DNA of 64,000 bases, taken from Geodermatophilaceae bacterium URHA0031 (lineage in GTDB: Bacteria; Actinomycetota; Actinomycetes; Mycobacteriales; Geodermatophilaceae). Positions 9,797 to 18,039 of this stretch are shown one piece after another (within the stretch, counting starts at the first letter, position 1; each line of letters begins with the position of its first letter). Location of the stretch: positions 62,001 to 126,000 of the forward strand of contig JHVP01000012.1 of the NCBI GenBank assembly GCA_000620205.1. Reading direction: 5' to 3'. The translations under genes were made by a program, and so were the position numbers. A model generated the notes under the pieces. It was not told where the DNA came from. It did no database searches and saw nothing but the letters and a program-made list of their open reading frames with translations.

Positions 9797-9873
9797 CGAA
9801 GGACCCCCTCGCCCCCCGGGACACGCTCCGCGCGTCCCGGGACCCTGCGAGGGGGCCGCTCCAGGAGGTCACC
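9794..9873 (+). repeat. Stop-anchored hairpin element, copy 1 (after groEL)
   Basis: Begins with the groEL TGA: TGACGAAGGACCCC. The outer stem CCCCCTCGC pairs with GCGAGGGGG. An inner stem is built on GGGAC/GTCCC, and the tail is GCCGCTCCAG then GGTCACC. Related copies start at the stop codons of five other genes (14180, 40390, and on the minus strand 46113, 56711, 60491). It lies between convergent genes, so it probably acts as terminator or 3' stabiliser. Confidence 0.85.
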
Positions 9874-9894
9874 TGCACCACCAGCACTGCCCGG

Positions 9895-9928
9895 CAGGGG
9901 CGGTCCCGCACTCGCGGGGCCGCCCCTG
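9895..9928. terminator. Second hairpin downstream of groEL
   Basis: CAGGGGCGG (9895-9903) pairs with CCGCCCCTG (9920-9928). The rest of the gap to the VOC gene (9929-10002) holds the 14 bp palindrome TTTCGCGCGCGAAA at 9956-9969 and a second, partial copy of its arm (GCGCGCGAAAC) about 20 bases on. No gene is seen there. Confidence 0.7.
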
Positions 9929-10002
9929 TCGGCGTTCCCGGCCCCGCTCGTGCGCTTTCGCGCGCGAAACCGCGCGTACTCGTGCGCGCGAAACCGTGGG
10001 GC

Positions 10003-10356
10003 TCACTCGGGGGCGAAGACGCAGAACTCGTTGCCCTCGGGGTCGGCGAGCACGTCCCAGTGGACCTCGTCGTCCCGCCGGCGGAGCAGGACAGCGCCGA
10101 GGGCCAGCAGCGCCGCGGTGTCGCCGACCACGTCGTGGTGCACGCGGTTCTTGACCGTCTTCGGCTCGGGCACCGGGTTGACCCAGATCCGTGGTCCGCC
10201 ACCGGTGGGGTCGACGATCAGCACCGGCCCGGCGGGGTCCCGGTCGGCAGGCGCGTGCCGCCGGTAGCCCATCGCCGCGCACCACCAGTCGGCCAGCGCC
10301 TGGTGGTCCGCCGCGTCCAGGCACAGGTCCAGGAACCGCGCCGGGGAGTCGCTCAT
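10003..10356 (-). CDS. VOC (glyoxalase/bleomycin-resistance fold) family protein
   Basis: A 117 aa protein with the beta-alpha-beta-beta-beta halves of the vicinal oxygen chelate fold: FLDLCLDAADHQALADWW at the start and WDVLADPEGNEFCVF at the end, the latter with the metal-binding Glu typical of the family. Members include glyoxalases, dioxygenases and drug-binding proteins, so the substrate cannot be predicted. Divergent from the DUF72 gene with 24 bases between. TACCCT lies 8 bases upstream of ATG 10356, suggesting a leaderless message. Confidence 0.85.
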   Translation of the reverse strand: MSDSPARFLDLCLDAADHQALADWWCAAMGYRRHAPADRDPAGPVLIVDPTGGGPRIWVNPVPEPKTVKNRVHHDVVGDTAALLALGAVLLRRRDDEVHWDVLADPEGNEFCVFAPE

Positions 10357-10380
10357 GGTCGAGCAGGGTAGGCGGACGGC

Positions 10381-11220
10381 GTGACGGTGGTGATCGGGAC
10401 GTCGGGGTGGCAGTACCGCGACTGGCGCGGCCGCTTCTACCCCCCGGCGCTCCCGCAGCGGCTGTGGCTGGAGCACCACGCCGCGCACTTCGCCACCGTG
10501 GAGAGCAACAACGCGTTCTACCGGCTGCCGGAGCGCACGACGTTCGAGGCGTGGCGGGAGCGCACCCCGCCGGACTACCGCTGGGCGGTGAAGGCGTCCC
10601 GCTACCTCACCCACCTCAAGCGGCTGCGCGAGCCGGAGGAGCCCGTCGCCCGGCTGATGGAGCGCGCGGCCGGCCTCGGGGACCGTCTCGACGTCGTCCT
10701 GCTGCAGCTGCCGCCCACGCTCCAGGCCGACACCGATCTGCTCAGCCAGTGCCTCGGGCAGTTCCCGCCCGGCACCCGGGTCGCGGTGGAGCCACGGCAC
10801 GACAGCTGGTGGACCGACGACGTCCGTGCCCTGCTCGAGCGGTACCAGGCGGCGCTGTGCTGGGCCGACCGCGGTGAGCGGCCCGTCGCGCCGCTGTGGC
10901 GCACCGCCGACTGGGGCTACCTGCGGCTGCACACCGGGGCCGAGGGCTGGGGCTACCGCCCGGAGACCCTGCAGCTGTGGGCCGAGCGCCTCGTGGACGC
11001 CTACGGCCACGACGACGTGCTCGTCTACTTCAACAACGACCCGGGTGGCGCGGCGACGGTCGACGCCGTCACCTTCGCCGGCGCCGTCCGCGCGGCGGGC
11101 GGGGAGCACACCCGGGTCCCGACGATGGAGGAGGCCAGCGGTGCCGCCTGGCCGCCGAAGCCACCGCCGAGGACCCGTCAGAGGACGGCGGTGTCCTCGG
11201 CGAAGGTCACGCCCAGCTGA
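10381..11220 (+). CDS. DUF72 domain protein (YecE family)
   Basis: A 279 aa TIM-barrel-like DUF72 protein. The family hallmarks are clear: GTSGWQYRDWRGRFYPP at the N-terminus, VESNNAFYRLP, VKASRYLTHLKRL, VEPRHDSWW, and YVYFNND-like VYFNNDPGG near the end. The function of the family is unknown. GTG 10381 gives the conserved N-terminus. The last 14 codons overlap the end of the convergent Gfo/Idh gene by 43 bases. After the conserved core there is a Pro/Arg-rich tail that may only reflect this overlap. Confidence 0.88.
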   Translation: MTVVIGTSGWQYRDWRGRFYPPALPQRLWLEHHAAHFATVESNNAFYRLPERTTFEAWRERTPPDYRWAVKASRYLTHLKRLREPEEPVARLMERAAGLGDRLDVVLLQLPPTLQADTDLLSQCLGQFPPGTRVAVEPRHDSWWTDDVRALLERYQAALCWADRGERPVAPLWRTADWGYLRLHTGAEGWGYRPETLQLWAERLVDAYGHDDVLVYFNNDPGGAATVDAVTFAGAVRAAGGEHTRVPTMEEASGAAWPPKPPPRTRQRTAVSSAKVTPS

Positions 11221-12173
11221 CCCGCGGCCTGCTCGAGCACGTCCTGGACGGCGAGGGTGTCGGCCAGCGGCATGACCGCGCTCTCCGCCCGTCCGGCCCG
11301 TAGGCACTCGGTCACCTCGATCAGCTCGTGCGCGTAGCCCGCACCCAGCTGGGGGACGGTGATCTCCTCCGGGTCGGCATCGGCCCGGTGCAGCACGATC
11401 GTCTGCGGGTGGTGGAAGCGGGGGAGCACGTCGATCCAGCCTGCCGTCCCGAACACCCGGGCCTGCCCGGGCAGCGCGTTGCGCAGCGAGGTGGTCAGCG
11501 TCGCCGAGCGGCCGTCGGCGTAGCCGAGCAGCAGGGCCGCCTCCGCGTCGACGCCGGTCGGGAAGCGGGACCCGGTCGCGGTGACGGTGTCCGGGTCGCC
11601 CAGCAGCATCTGCGCCCAGGAGACGACGTAGACGCCCAGGTCCAGCAGCGCGCCGCCACCGAGCTCGAGGGCGAACAGCCGGTCGGTGGGATCGAACTCC
11701 CGCTGCACGCCGAGGTCGGCCTGCACCGAGCGCACCTCACCGATGGCCCCGTCGGCGATCAGCTCGCACAGCCGGACGACGGCCGGCTGGAACCGGGTCC
11801 ACATCGCCTCCATCGCGAAGACGCCGGTCTCCCGGGACAGCTCCACCACCTCGCGGGCGCCGGCCACCGTGGCGGTGAACGCCTTCTCGACCAGCAGCGC
11901 CTTGCCCGCGCGCAGGGCGCCCAGCGCGATCGCGTGGTGCTGGGCGTGCGGGGTCGCGACGTAGAGGACGTCGACCCCGGGGTCGGCCAGGACGTCGGCG
12001 TAGGAGCCGTGCGCCCGCTCGATGCCGTGCCGGGTGGCGAAGTCCTGCGCGCGGTCCAGCGACCGCGACGCGACCGCGACCACCCGGGCCCCGTCGACGA
12101 CGGCGAAGTCCTCGACCACCTTCTCCGCGATGCGGCCCGGCCCCACGACTCCCCAGCGGATCTCCTCGGTCAC
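11178..12173 (-). CDS. Gfo/Idh/MocA family oxidoreductase
   Basis: A 331 aa NAD(P)-dependent dehydrogenase. The Rossmann domain opens with WGVVGPGRIA, YVATPHAQHH follows, and the family catalytic Lys is in LLVEKAF. The second domain is the Gfo/Idh alpha/beta sheet (GGGALLDLGVYVVSWAQ). The sequence is of the dihydrodiol dehydrogenase/xylose dehydrogenase type, but the sugar or diol substrate is unknown. Start GTG 12173 overlaps the stop of the upstream VOC gene by 4 bases (GTGA), so the two are co-translated. Its 3' end overlaps DUF72 tail to tail. Confidence 0.88.
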   Translation of the reverse strand: MTEEIRWGVVGPGRIAEKVVEDFAVVDGARVVAVASRSLDRAQDFATRHGIERAHGSYADVLADPGVDVLYVATPHAQHHAIALGALRAGKALLVEKAFTATVAGAREVVELSRETGVFAMEAMWTRFQPAVVRLCELIADGAIGEVRSVQADLGVQREFDPTDRLFALELGGGALLDLGVYVVSWAQMLLGDPDTVTATGSRFPTGVDAEAALLLGYADGRSATLTTSLRNALPGQARVFGTAGWIDVLPRFHHPQTIVLHRADADPEEITVPQLGAGYAHELIEVTECLRAGRAESAVMPLADTLAVQDVLEQAAGQLGVTFAEDTAVL

Positions 12174-12508
12174 CCCTCAGACGCTAGCGGGGACCCGAAC
12201 CGCAGCAGGTTGCCGTCCGGGTCGACGTGGCTGCCCTCGCGCACGCCCCACGCCTTCGGGGTGGGTGTCGTCGTCCCGGGCCCGGCCCACGAGGAGGCGA
12301 CCTCGTCGGCGTCCGGCACGTGCAGGTAGACCTCCGCGCCGGCCGCGTCCGGGTCGACCGTGAGGTGCAGCTCGAGGCCGTCCCAGGCGGCGAAGCCGTA
12401 GGTGTCGTCGTGCCGGCTGGTGGTGAACCCCAGCGCCGCGTAGTGGGCCAGCGCCCGGTCCAGGTCGGTCACCGGCAGGACCGGGGAGGCGCGCACCTCG
12501 GAGGTCAT
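12170..12508 (-). CDS. VOC family protein (bleomycin-resistance-like)
   Basis: A 112 aa protein starting VRASPVLPVTDLDRALAHY, the classic first helix of bleomycin/glyoxalase proteins. It continues with ELHLTVDP and ends SHVDPDGNLLRFGSP, where the Glu/Asp-Pro-Asp-Gly-Asn segment marks the second half of the fold. Such proteins bind drugs or catalyse metal-dependent steps. It is the first gene of a two-gene unit with the Gfo/Idh oxidoreductase. It is only 17 bases from the divergent DUF4031 gene, so promoters must overlap the coding starts. Confidence 0.85.
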   Translation of the reverse strand: MTSEVRASPVLPVTDLDRALAHYAALGFTTSRHDDTYGFAAWDGLELHLTVDPDAAGAEVYLHVPDADEVASSWAGPGTTTPTPKAWGVREGSHVDPDGNLLRFGSPLASEG

Positions 12509-12525
12509 GCAGGCAGACTGGCACG

Positions 12526-12801
12526 GTGGCACTGCTGATCGACACCCCTGTCTGGCCGTGGCGGGGGCGGCGCTGGTCGCACCTGGTCAGCGACACCGAC
12601 TACGACGAGCTGCACGCCTTCGTGGCCGAGCACCTGGGCATGCCGCGCCGGGCGTTCCAGGGCGACCACTACGACGTCCCGGAGGAGCTCTACCCGGTGG
12701 CGGTCGCCGCCGGGGCGGAGGCGGTCGGCTGCCGGGAGCTGCTGCAGCGGCTGCTCGCAGCGGGTTTGCGGCTCAGGAAGGACGCCCGCGCAGCAGGCTG
12801 A
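12526..12801 (+). CDS. DUF4031 domain protein
   Basis: A 91 aa protein that matches DUF4031 along its whole length: LLIDTPVWPWRGRRWSHLVSD, then ELHAFVAEHLGMPRRAFQGDHYDVPEE and a Val/Ala-rich end. It is widespread in Actinobacteria and its function is unknown. GTG 12526 is the start, with a CAGACT box six bases upstream that suggests leaderless expression. Its last 29 bases overlap the end of the convergent HD-domain gene. Confidence 0.85.
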   Translation: MALLIDTPVWPWRGRRWSHLVSDTDYDELHAFVAEHLGMPRRAFQGDHYDVPEELYPVAVAAGAEAVGCRELLQRLLAAGLRLRKDARAAG

Positions 12802-13399
12802 GCTCGGCGGCCAGGTTGGCGCGCGCGGGCGTGGTCCACCGCTCGGCCGCGGCCGGCGTCCGGAACAGCGCGGGGAGTGCGAGCAGGTGCTCCAGGACCG
12901 CGATCCGCCCGGCGGTGAACTCGGCGTCGGAGAGGTGGCCGTACTCCTCGCGGACGGCGGAGGCGTAGGCGGCGTACGCCGGTGCCGGGCTGGCGAGCAC
13001 AGCGAGGTCGGCGTCGCAGAGCACGGCGCCGTTGGCGTCGTCCGGCTGCGGGTCGTGCCCGGCGGTGAGCAGCACCAGGCGGGCGACCTCGCTGACCGTC
13101 GCGTCGTCCACCAGCCCGACCAGCCCGATCCGCGCGCGGGCGGCGCTGACCTCCTCGTTGTCGCTGCGCTCGGGGTCGTACGCGACGTCGTGGTACCAGG
13201 CGGCCAGCCGGACGGCGGCCGGGTCGGCGGCAGCCCCGGCGAGGGAGTCGACGATGCCGAGGACGGCGGCCAGGTGGGCGAGGTCGTGGTAGCGCCGGTG
13301 CGGCTCGCTCCAGGCTCCGACGACCGCGGCCCACTCGGTGCGGGACGTGGCGGAGTCCCCGGCCAGCGCCGTCCAGTGCTCGAAGTCGACGCCGGCCAC
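12773..13399 (-). CDS. HD-domain metal-dependent phosphohydrolase-like protein
   Basis: A 208 aa HD-type protein. The metal ligands are visible: RRYHDLAHLAAVL supplies the first His pair, AAWYHDVAYDP the HD motif, and a later LCDADLAVL the final Asp. This set matches the predicted HD phosphohydrolase family found widely in bacteria, often acting on nucleotides. Start GTG 13399 puts the first helix at residue 6; a CAGACT box six bases upstream suggests a leaderless message. Divergent from the LURP-one-like gene (42 bases between) and overlapping DUF4031 at the 3' end. Confidence 0.83.
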   Translation of the reverse strand: MAGVDFEHWTALAGDSATSRTEWAAVVGAWSEPHRRYHDLAHLAAVLGIVDSLAGAAADPAAVRLAAWYHDVAYDPERSDNEEVSAARARIGLVGLVDDATVSEVARLVLLTAGHDPQPDDANGAVLCDADLAVLASPAPAYAAYASAVREEYGHLSDAEFTAGRIAVLEHLLALPALFRTPAAAERWTTPARANLAAELSLLRGRPS

Positions 13400-13441
13400 G
13401 CCTGGAGTCTGGCACGACGAGCGGTCGCTACCGTCCCGGCC

Positions 13442-14182
13442 ATGACCGCTCCGCCGCCCCCGCCGGGCTGGTACCCCGACCCCGCCGGCAGCCCCGGCAC
13501 CCGCTGGTGGGACGGCCAGGGCTGGACCGACCACCTCCAGCACCCCGCGGCGGCGGCGGTGCAGTACGCGCCGGAGCGGCGGCGGTCGGTGCTCCTGGAG
13601 CAGCCGGTCCTGGTGGTCGCCCAGCGGACGAAGCTGATCGAGCTCACCAACGAGTACGCCGTGTCCGACGCGAACGGCCAGCAGATCGGCGCGGTGACCC
13701 AGGTCGGGCAGAGCCCGCTGAGGAAGGCCTTCCGGCTGGTGTCGAACCTGGACCAGTTCCTCACCCACCACCTGGAGGTCCGTGACGCGTCCGGCCCGGT
13801 GCTCGTGCTCACCCGGCCGGCGAAGGTGATGAGGTCCCGGGTGCTGGTGGCCCGGCCCGACGGTGGGCCGGTCGGGGAGGTCGTGCAGGCCAACGTCCTC
13901 GGCAGGATCCGCTTCGACCTCGTCGTCGGCGGCCGGCTGGTCGGCGCGATCCAGGCGGAGAACTGGCGGGCGTGGGACTTCGCGATCGGTGACGCCTCGG
14001 GTCGCGAGGTCGCCCGGATCACCAAGAGGTGGGAGGGGTTCGCCCGCACCCTGTTCACCACCGCGGACCACTACGTCGTCCAGGTCCACGAACGGCTGGA
14101 GGAGCCGCTGGCCAGCCTGGTGCTGGCCAGCGCGCTGTCCGTCGACACCGCGCTGAAGCAGGACGACCGGGGGTTCAACTGA
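13442..14182 (+). CDS. DUF2510 + LURP-one/scramblase-like protein
   Basis: A 246 aa protein. Residues 6-33 are a DUF2510 motif (PPGWYPDPAG, TRWWDGQGWTDH), an actinobacterial module usually at the cytoplasmic end of membrane or secreted proteins. The rest is a tubby-like beta-barrel of the LURP-one/phospholipid-scramblase group, beginning LLEQPVLVVAQRTKLIELTNEYAV. No strong membrane helix is seen. TACCGT lies exactly 7 bases before ATG 13442, so the message is probably leaderless. The TGA stop is the first triplet of a stop-anchored hairpin element. Function is unknown, perhaps lipid-associated. Confidence 0.82.
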   Translation: MTAPPPPPGWYPDPAGSPGTRWWDGQGWTDHLQHPAAAAVQYAPERRRSVLLEQPVLVVAQRTKLIELTNEYAVSDANGQQIGAVTQVGQSPLRKAFRLVSNLDQFLTHHLEVRDASGPVLVLTRPAKVMRSRVLVARPDGGPVGEVVQANVLGRIRFDLVVGGRLVGAIQAENWRAWDFAIGDASGREVARITKRWEGFARTLFTTADHYVVQVHERLEEPLASLVLASALSVDTALKQDDRGFN

Positions 14183-14258
14183 CGAAGGACCCCGCCGCCC
14201 CCCGCCGTTCGCAGGCTCACAGCGGGACCCTGCGGCGAGGCCGCTCCAGCACGTCACC
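14180..14258 (+). repeat. Stop-anchored hairpin element, copy 2 (after the LURP-one gene)
   Basis: Starts with the gene's own TGA: TGACGAAGGACCCC. Outer stem CCCGCCGC pairs with GCGGCGAGG with one imperfect pair; the bases differ from copy 1 but pairing is kept. Centre TTCGCAGGCTCACAGCGGG, tail GCCGCTCCAGCACGTCACC. The rest of the gap to 14419 holds a small CCCCGACC/GGTCGGGG hairpin (14339-14356) and no gene. Confidence 0.85.
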
Positions 14259-14419
14259 CAGGGTAGAGTCGTGAGCGTCCGGACCGGGCGACCTGTGTCC
14301 CCGGGCTCCACTAGATAACTGCCGCCGCGGAACACCGCCCCGACCTCGGTCGGGGGCTGGAGCCGCGGATGTGCAAACCGCCGCGAGGCGACCAGCGTCC
14401 GGTCCGGACCCCGACGCTG

Positions 14420-14451
14420 AACGGCCCCCGTCCCTCCGGACGGGGGCCGTT
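14420..14451. terminator. Terminator hairpin between convergent genes (end of zwf)
   Basis: A 14 bp perfect stem, AACGGCCCCCGTCC (14420-14433) with GGACGGGGGCCGTT (14438-14451), around a CTCC loop. It sits 5 bases past the zwf stop and faces the LURP-one gene, so it can serve both directions. Confidence 0.88.
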
Positions 14452-14456
14452 CTGCC

Positions 14457-15878
14457 TCACTCCTCGGTCTGCCCCAGCAGCCAGCCGTGCTCGCCGGTCA
14501 GCGCGTTGGCCGCCGCCGGCCCCCAGGAGCCCGGGGCGTACGGGTGCACCGCGGGGCGGTCGTCGAGCACCGGCTGCAGCGCCCGCCAGGTCTGCGCGAG
14601 GCCCTCGCTGGTGGTGAACAGCGACCGGTCGCCGATCAGCACGTCGTGGATGAGCGAGACGTAGGGCGCCAGCGGCTCGCCGCCCGGGACCTTCGACAGG
14701 TCCAGCGAGACCCGGGCGGGGGCCATCGCCAGGTCCGGGCCCGGCTTCTTGGCCATCACGTCGATGTCGACGGCGCCGGCCCCGGCGAGCGACAGCGAGA
14801 CCACGTTGCCGTTGGCGGGCACGTCGTTGACCGGGCCCTTCGGCCGGTGCAGCACCAGGCTCACCCGCTGCTGCTTGGCGGCCATCCGCTTTCCGGTGCG
14901 CAGCAGGAACGGGACGCCACGCCAGCGGCCGGAGTCGATGAACAGCCGGGCGGCCACGTAGGTGTCGGTCTCGCTGTCGTCCGGCACGCCGTCCAGCTCT
15001 CGGTAGCCCTCGAACTGCCCCAGGACGACGTCCCCGGGCGCGAGCGGCCGGAAGTTGGCCAGCACCGACTCGCGCGCGGAGAGGATGTCGTTGGCCGAGA
15101 AGCTGACCGGCGGCTCCATGGCGACCTCGGCGGCGACCTGGAACAGGTGGGTGACCAGCATGTCCAGCGTCGCGCCGGTGGCGTCGTAGAAGTCGGCCCG
15201 GTCGGCGACGTCGAGGTCCTCGGGCACGTCGATCTGCACCTGCGCCACGTGCTCGCGGCTCCACATGGGCTCGAAGAGGCCGTTGGCGAACCGCAGCGCG
15301 TGCAGGTCCTGGGTGCCCTCCTTGCCCAGGAAGTGGTCGATCCGGAAGACCTGCTCCTCGTCGAACACGGAGTGCACCAGGTCGTCGAGCTCGCGGAACC
15401 CCTCGGGGGAGGCGCCGAACGGCTTCTCGTAGACGACCCGGGCACCCTCACCGAGACCGTGGGCGCCCAGCGCCCGGGTGTAGTCGGTGAAGGCCTTGGG
15501 CGGCAGGGAGAGGTAGTGCACGAGCTGGGCGTCGTCCCCGATCTCCTTGCGGGCGGTGGCGACGGCGTCCAGCAGCTGGCCCGGGTCGTCGTCGGTGAAC
15601 CCACCGCCGGCGAAGCGCAGCCGCTTCGCGAAGTCGTCCCACGGGCCGTCGTCCGGGTCGGGCCCGAACTCCTCCAGCGCGCTGCGGACGTGCTCGACGA
15701 ACTCCTCGTCGGTGCGCTCGCCGCGCCCGCTGCCGATCAGCCGCCAGTCCTCGGGGAGCAGGCCGTGCTGGGCCAGCTCGAAGAAGGCCGGCAGCACCAT
15801 CCGGCGGGCCAGGTCGCCGGTCGCGCCATAGAGCACGAAGACGGTGGGGGTCAGCTCGTTCGTCCCGGTGGGGGGCAC
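14457..15878 (-). CDS. zwf: Glucose-6-phosphate dehydrogenase
   Basis: A 473 aa enzyme that oxidises glucose-6-phosphate to 6-phosphogluconolactone with NAD(P), opening the pentose phosphate pathway. The dinucleotide motif GATGDLARR is near the N-terminus, followed by YEKPFG and the active-site signature RIDHFLGKE starting at Arg179. Length is at the short end of the normal range. The neighbours are not pentose phosphate genes and no opcA follows, so this could be a second copy rather than the one in the tal-zwf-opcA cluster. GTG 15878 has GAGAGGAG just upstream. Confidence 0.93.
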   Translation of the reverse strand: MPPTGTNELTPTVFVLYGATGDLARRMVLPAFFELAQHGLLPEDWRLIGSGRGERTDEEFVEHVRSALEEFGPDPDDGPWDDFAKRLRFAGGGFTDDDPGQLLDAVATARKEIGDDAQLVHYLSLPPKAFTDYTRALGAHGLGEGARVVYEKPFGASPEGFRELDDLVHSVFDEEQVFRIDHFLGKEGTQDLHALRFANGLFEPMWSREHVAQVQIDVPEDLDVADRADFYDATGATLDMLVTHLFQVAAEVAMEPPVSFSANDILSARESVLANFRPLAPGDVVLGQFEGYRELDGVPDDSETDTYVAARLFIDSGRWRGVPFLLRTGKRMAAKQQRVSLVLHRPKGPVNDVPANGNVVSLSLAGAGAVDIDVMAKKPGPDLAMAPARVSLDLSKVPGGEPLAPYVSLIHDVLIGDRSLFTTSEGLAQTWRALQPVLDDRPAVHPYAPGSWGPAAANALTGEHGWLLGQTEE

Positions 15879-16018
15879 GGTGCTCCTCTCGCTGGGCGCC
15901 GCTGCGGCGCCCTCGGTGGTCGGTGTGCCCGACGGTGAGTCCCCACGCCGATGAGGTGGACGACCCGCGGAGCAACTGCGTTGTGTGGAACCACGGACGG
16001 TGGGGCAGCAGTCCCGAT

Positions 16019-16540
16019 GTGACCCGACGTCATCGTCCTGTCCTGGTCCTACCCACTGCCGCCGCGCTCATCCTGCTCTCCGGTTGCGGGGACGACGCCC
16101 CCGAGGGCGACGCCCCGGCGTCCTCACCGGCGACCGCGGGGGAGACCACCGTCGCACCCGAGGGCGAGTCCGGCAGCGACCAGCAGGCCGACCTGGGGTT
16201 CGAGGACCAGTCCGGCGACGGCAGCAGCGTCGTCGTCGACACCGTGTCCGCGCCGCAGGGCGGCTTCGTCGTCGTCACCGCCGAGGGCTCGGACACCCCG
16301 CTGGGGTCGGTGCAGGTGGAGGTGGGGACGACGGACGACGTGGAGGTGCCGCTGGACACGCCGCTGACCGCGGCCGCCGACCTCACCGCGACCCTGTACG
16401 CCGACACCGACGGCGACGGCGCGTTCGACCCGACCGCCGACCGGGCCGTGCCCGAGCCGATCTCCGGTGACGACAGCTCCGACGACACCTCCGACGACAC
16501 CGACGTGGTCGACGACGGGGCCGCGTACTCGCTCGGCTGA
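16019..16540 (+). CDS. Secreted lipoprotein with a DUF7282-like domain
   Basis: A 173 aa protein with a lipoprotein signal: basic N-terminus, hydrophobic VLVLPTAAALILL and lipobox LSGC with Cys23. After a low-complexity acidic linker comes a beta-sandwich-like domain (VVVDTVSAPQGGFVVVTAEG ... LYADTDGDGAFDP). It resembles DUF7282, found in archaeal and actinobacterial surface proteins; the assignment is from pattern memory. The C-terminus is very acidic (repeated DDTS). GTG 16019 is preferred over upstream starts because it gives a normal signal peptide. Divergent from zwf; the 140-base gap shows no other feature. Confidence 0.75.
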   Translation: MTRRHRPVLVLPTAAALILLSGCGDDAPEGDAPASSPATAGETTVAPEGESGSDQQADLGFEDQSGDGSSVVVDTVSAPQGGFVVVTAEGSDTPLGSVQVEVGTTDDVEVPLDTPLTAAADLTATLYADTDGDGAFDPTADRAVPEPISGDDSSDDTSDDTDVVDDGAAYSLG

Positions 16541-16612
16541 CTCGGGGTGCCGGAGGTGCCCGGCGTCACTAGCGTGGCTCCGGACGCCGACGTCCGAACG
16601 AGGGGGACCCCC

Positions 16613-17905
16613 ATGGCAGGCTCGCTGCAACAGGCACCTCCCCAGCAGCACCGGTTGCCGGTGCGCACGCTGGTCTCGGCCAGCATCGGCAATGCCGTCG
16701 AGTGGTTCGACTGGACGGTCTACGCGACCTTCCTCGTGTACTTCTCCACCCAGTTCTTCCCCAAGGAGAACGAGGCGCTGGCGCTGATCGGCACCACGTC
16801 GGCCTACGCCCTGGCGTTCTTCTTCCGGCCGCTCGGCGGCTGGTTGCTCGGCCGCTTCGCCGACCTGCGCGGACGCAAGGCCGGGATGCTGCTGACCATC
16901 CTGCTGATGGCCGGCGGCTCGCTGGTGATCGCCGTCCTGCCGACCTACGAGCAGGTGGGCTGGCTGGCGCCCGTGCTCCTGCTGCTGGCCCGGATCGCCC
17001 AGGGGATGTCGCTGGGAGGTGAGGTGTCCAACGCCTCGGCCTACCTGGCCGAGATCGCGCCCCCGGCCCGCCGCGGCCGGTACTCGGCATTCTTCTACAT
17101 CTCCACCGGCACCGCGCTGCTGGTGGCCTCGCTGCTGGGCGTGCTGCTCACCAACGTGCTCGACGACGACCAGCTCAACTCCTACGGCTGGCGGATCGCC
17201 TTCGCCGCCGGCGGGCTGCTCGGCATCGTCGGGCTGTGGCTGCGCCGGTCGCTCGAGGAGACCGACCAGTTCGAGGAGAACGCGGCCAAGGCGCGGGCGA
17301 CCAGGAACCCGCTGCTGCTCACCGTCAGGGAGCACCCGCGGGCGGTGCTCCAGCTGTGCGCCTTCACCATGCTCTCGACGCTGTCCTACTACACGTTCTT
17401 CAGTGCGCTGACGCCCTTCGCGATCAACTTCCGGGACGCCGACGCCAACGACGTCTTCCTGGCCCTGTCGATCGGCACGGCCCTGTTCGTGGCCTGCTGC
17501 TACCCGTTCGGTGCGCTGTCGGACCGGTTCGGCCGCAAGCCGCAGATGCTCGTGTGGTCGGCGGCCATGGCGGTCCTGATCGTCCCGCTGTCGTTCCTGG
17601 TCCAGGACCGGCTCGCCTCGCTCGTGGTCGTGTTCTGCGTCGGCCTGGTGCTCTACGCCCTGCTGGCCTCCATCGCCCCGGCGATCATGAGCGAGCTGTT
17701 CCCCACGGAGCTGCGGGCGACCGGCATCGGTGCCTGGTACAACCTCACGGTCGCCGTCTTCGGCGGGACGGCGCCGTTGGTCATCACCGCGCTGTCGGAG
17801 GCCGACCACCCGCTCTGGTTCTTCTGGTACGTGGCTGCGGCCGCGGTCGTGGCCTTCTGCGCGATCCTGACCCTGCCCGAGACCCGGGGCAGCGAGCTGC
17901 GCTGA
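16613..17905 (+). CDS. MFS transporter, metabolite:H+ symporter (MHS) family
   Basis: A 430 aa permease with 12 predicted helices. The MHS family pattern is clear: ASIGNAVEWFDWTVYATF in TM1, the loop 2-3 motif GRFADLRGRKAGM, RIAQGMSLGGEVSNASAYLAE, and the second-half loop SDRFGRKP. Relatives carry shikimate, citrate, alpha-ketoglutarate, proline or betaine with protons, so the substrate is a polar organic acid or osmolyte. ATG 16613 is chosen (AGGGGG upstream, 7-12 bases away); an earlier in-frame ATG at 16547 only adds a poorly conserved leader. Confidence 0.9.
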   Translation: MAGSLQQAPPQQHRLPVRTLVSASIGNAVEWFDWTVYATFLVYFSTQFFPKENEALALIGTTSAYALAFFFRPLGGWLLGRFADLRGRKAGMLLTILLMAGGSLVIAVLPTYEQVGWLAPVLLLLARIAQGMSLGGEVSNASAYLAEIAPPARRGRYSAFFYISTGTALLVASLLGVLLTNVLDDDQLNSYGWRIAFAAGGLLGIVGLWLRRSLEETDQFEENAAKARATRNPLLLTVREHPRAVLQLCAFTMLSTLSYYTFFSALTPFAINFRDADANDVFLALSIGTALFVACCYPFGALSDRFGRKPQMLVWSAAMAVLIVPLSFLVQDRLASLVVVFCVGLVLYALLASIAPAIMSELFPTELRATGIGAWYNLTVAVFGGTAPLVITALSEADHPLWFFWYVAAAAVVAFCAILTLPETRGSELR

Positions 17906-17936
17906 GGTCCTCCTGAGGTCTCCCGGGGCACCTCAG
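17902..17936 (+). terminator. Hairpin after the MHS transporter
   Basis: CTGAGGT (17902-17908, including the stop) pairs with ACCTCAG (17930-17936); the loop repeats CTGAGGT at 17913. A weak but plausible terminator. The gap to 18039 has no other gene. Confidence 0.5.
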
Positions 17937-18039
17937 ACCGGGCCGGGAGGCGCAGGACTGCCTGGTCGACCGATGTCCGGGGTGCTCCCTCAGGACGACC
18001 GTCCTCCTCGTTCGAGCCGCACGAGACGAGGAGAGCGTC

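Noticed and set aside
14260..14419. A tRNA-like or small RNA gene in the gap before zwf
   Set aside because: No cloverleaf, no T-loop GTTCRA motif, only a short GC hairpin at 14339-14356.
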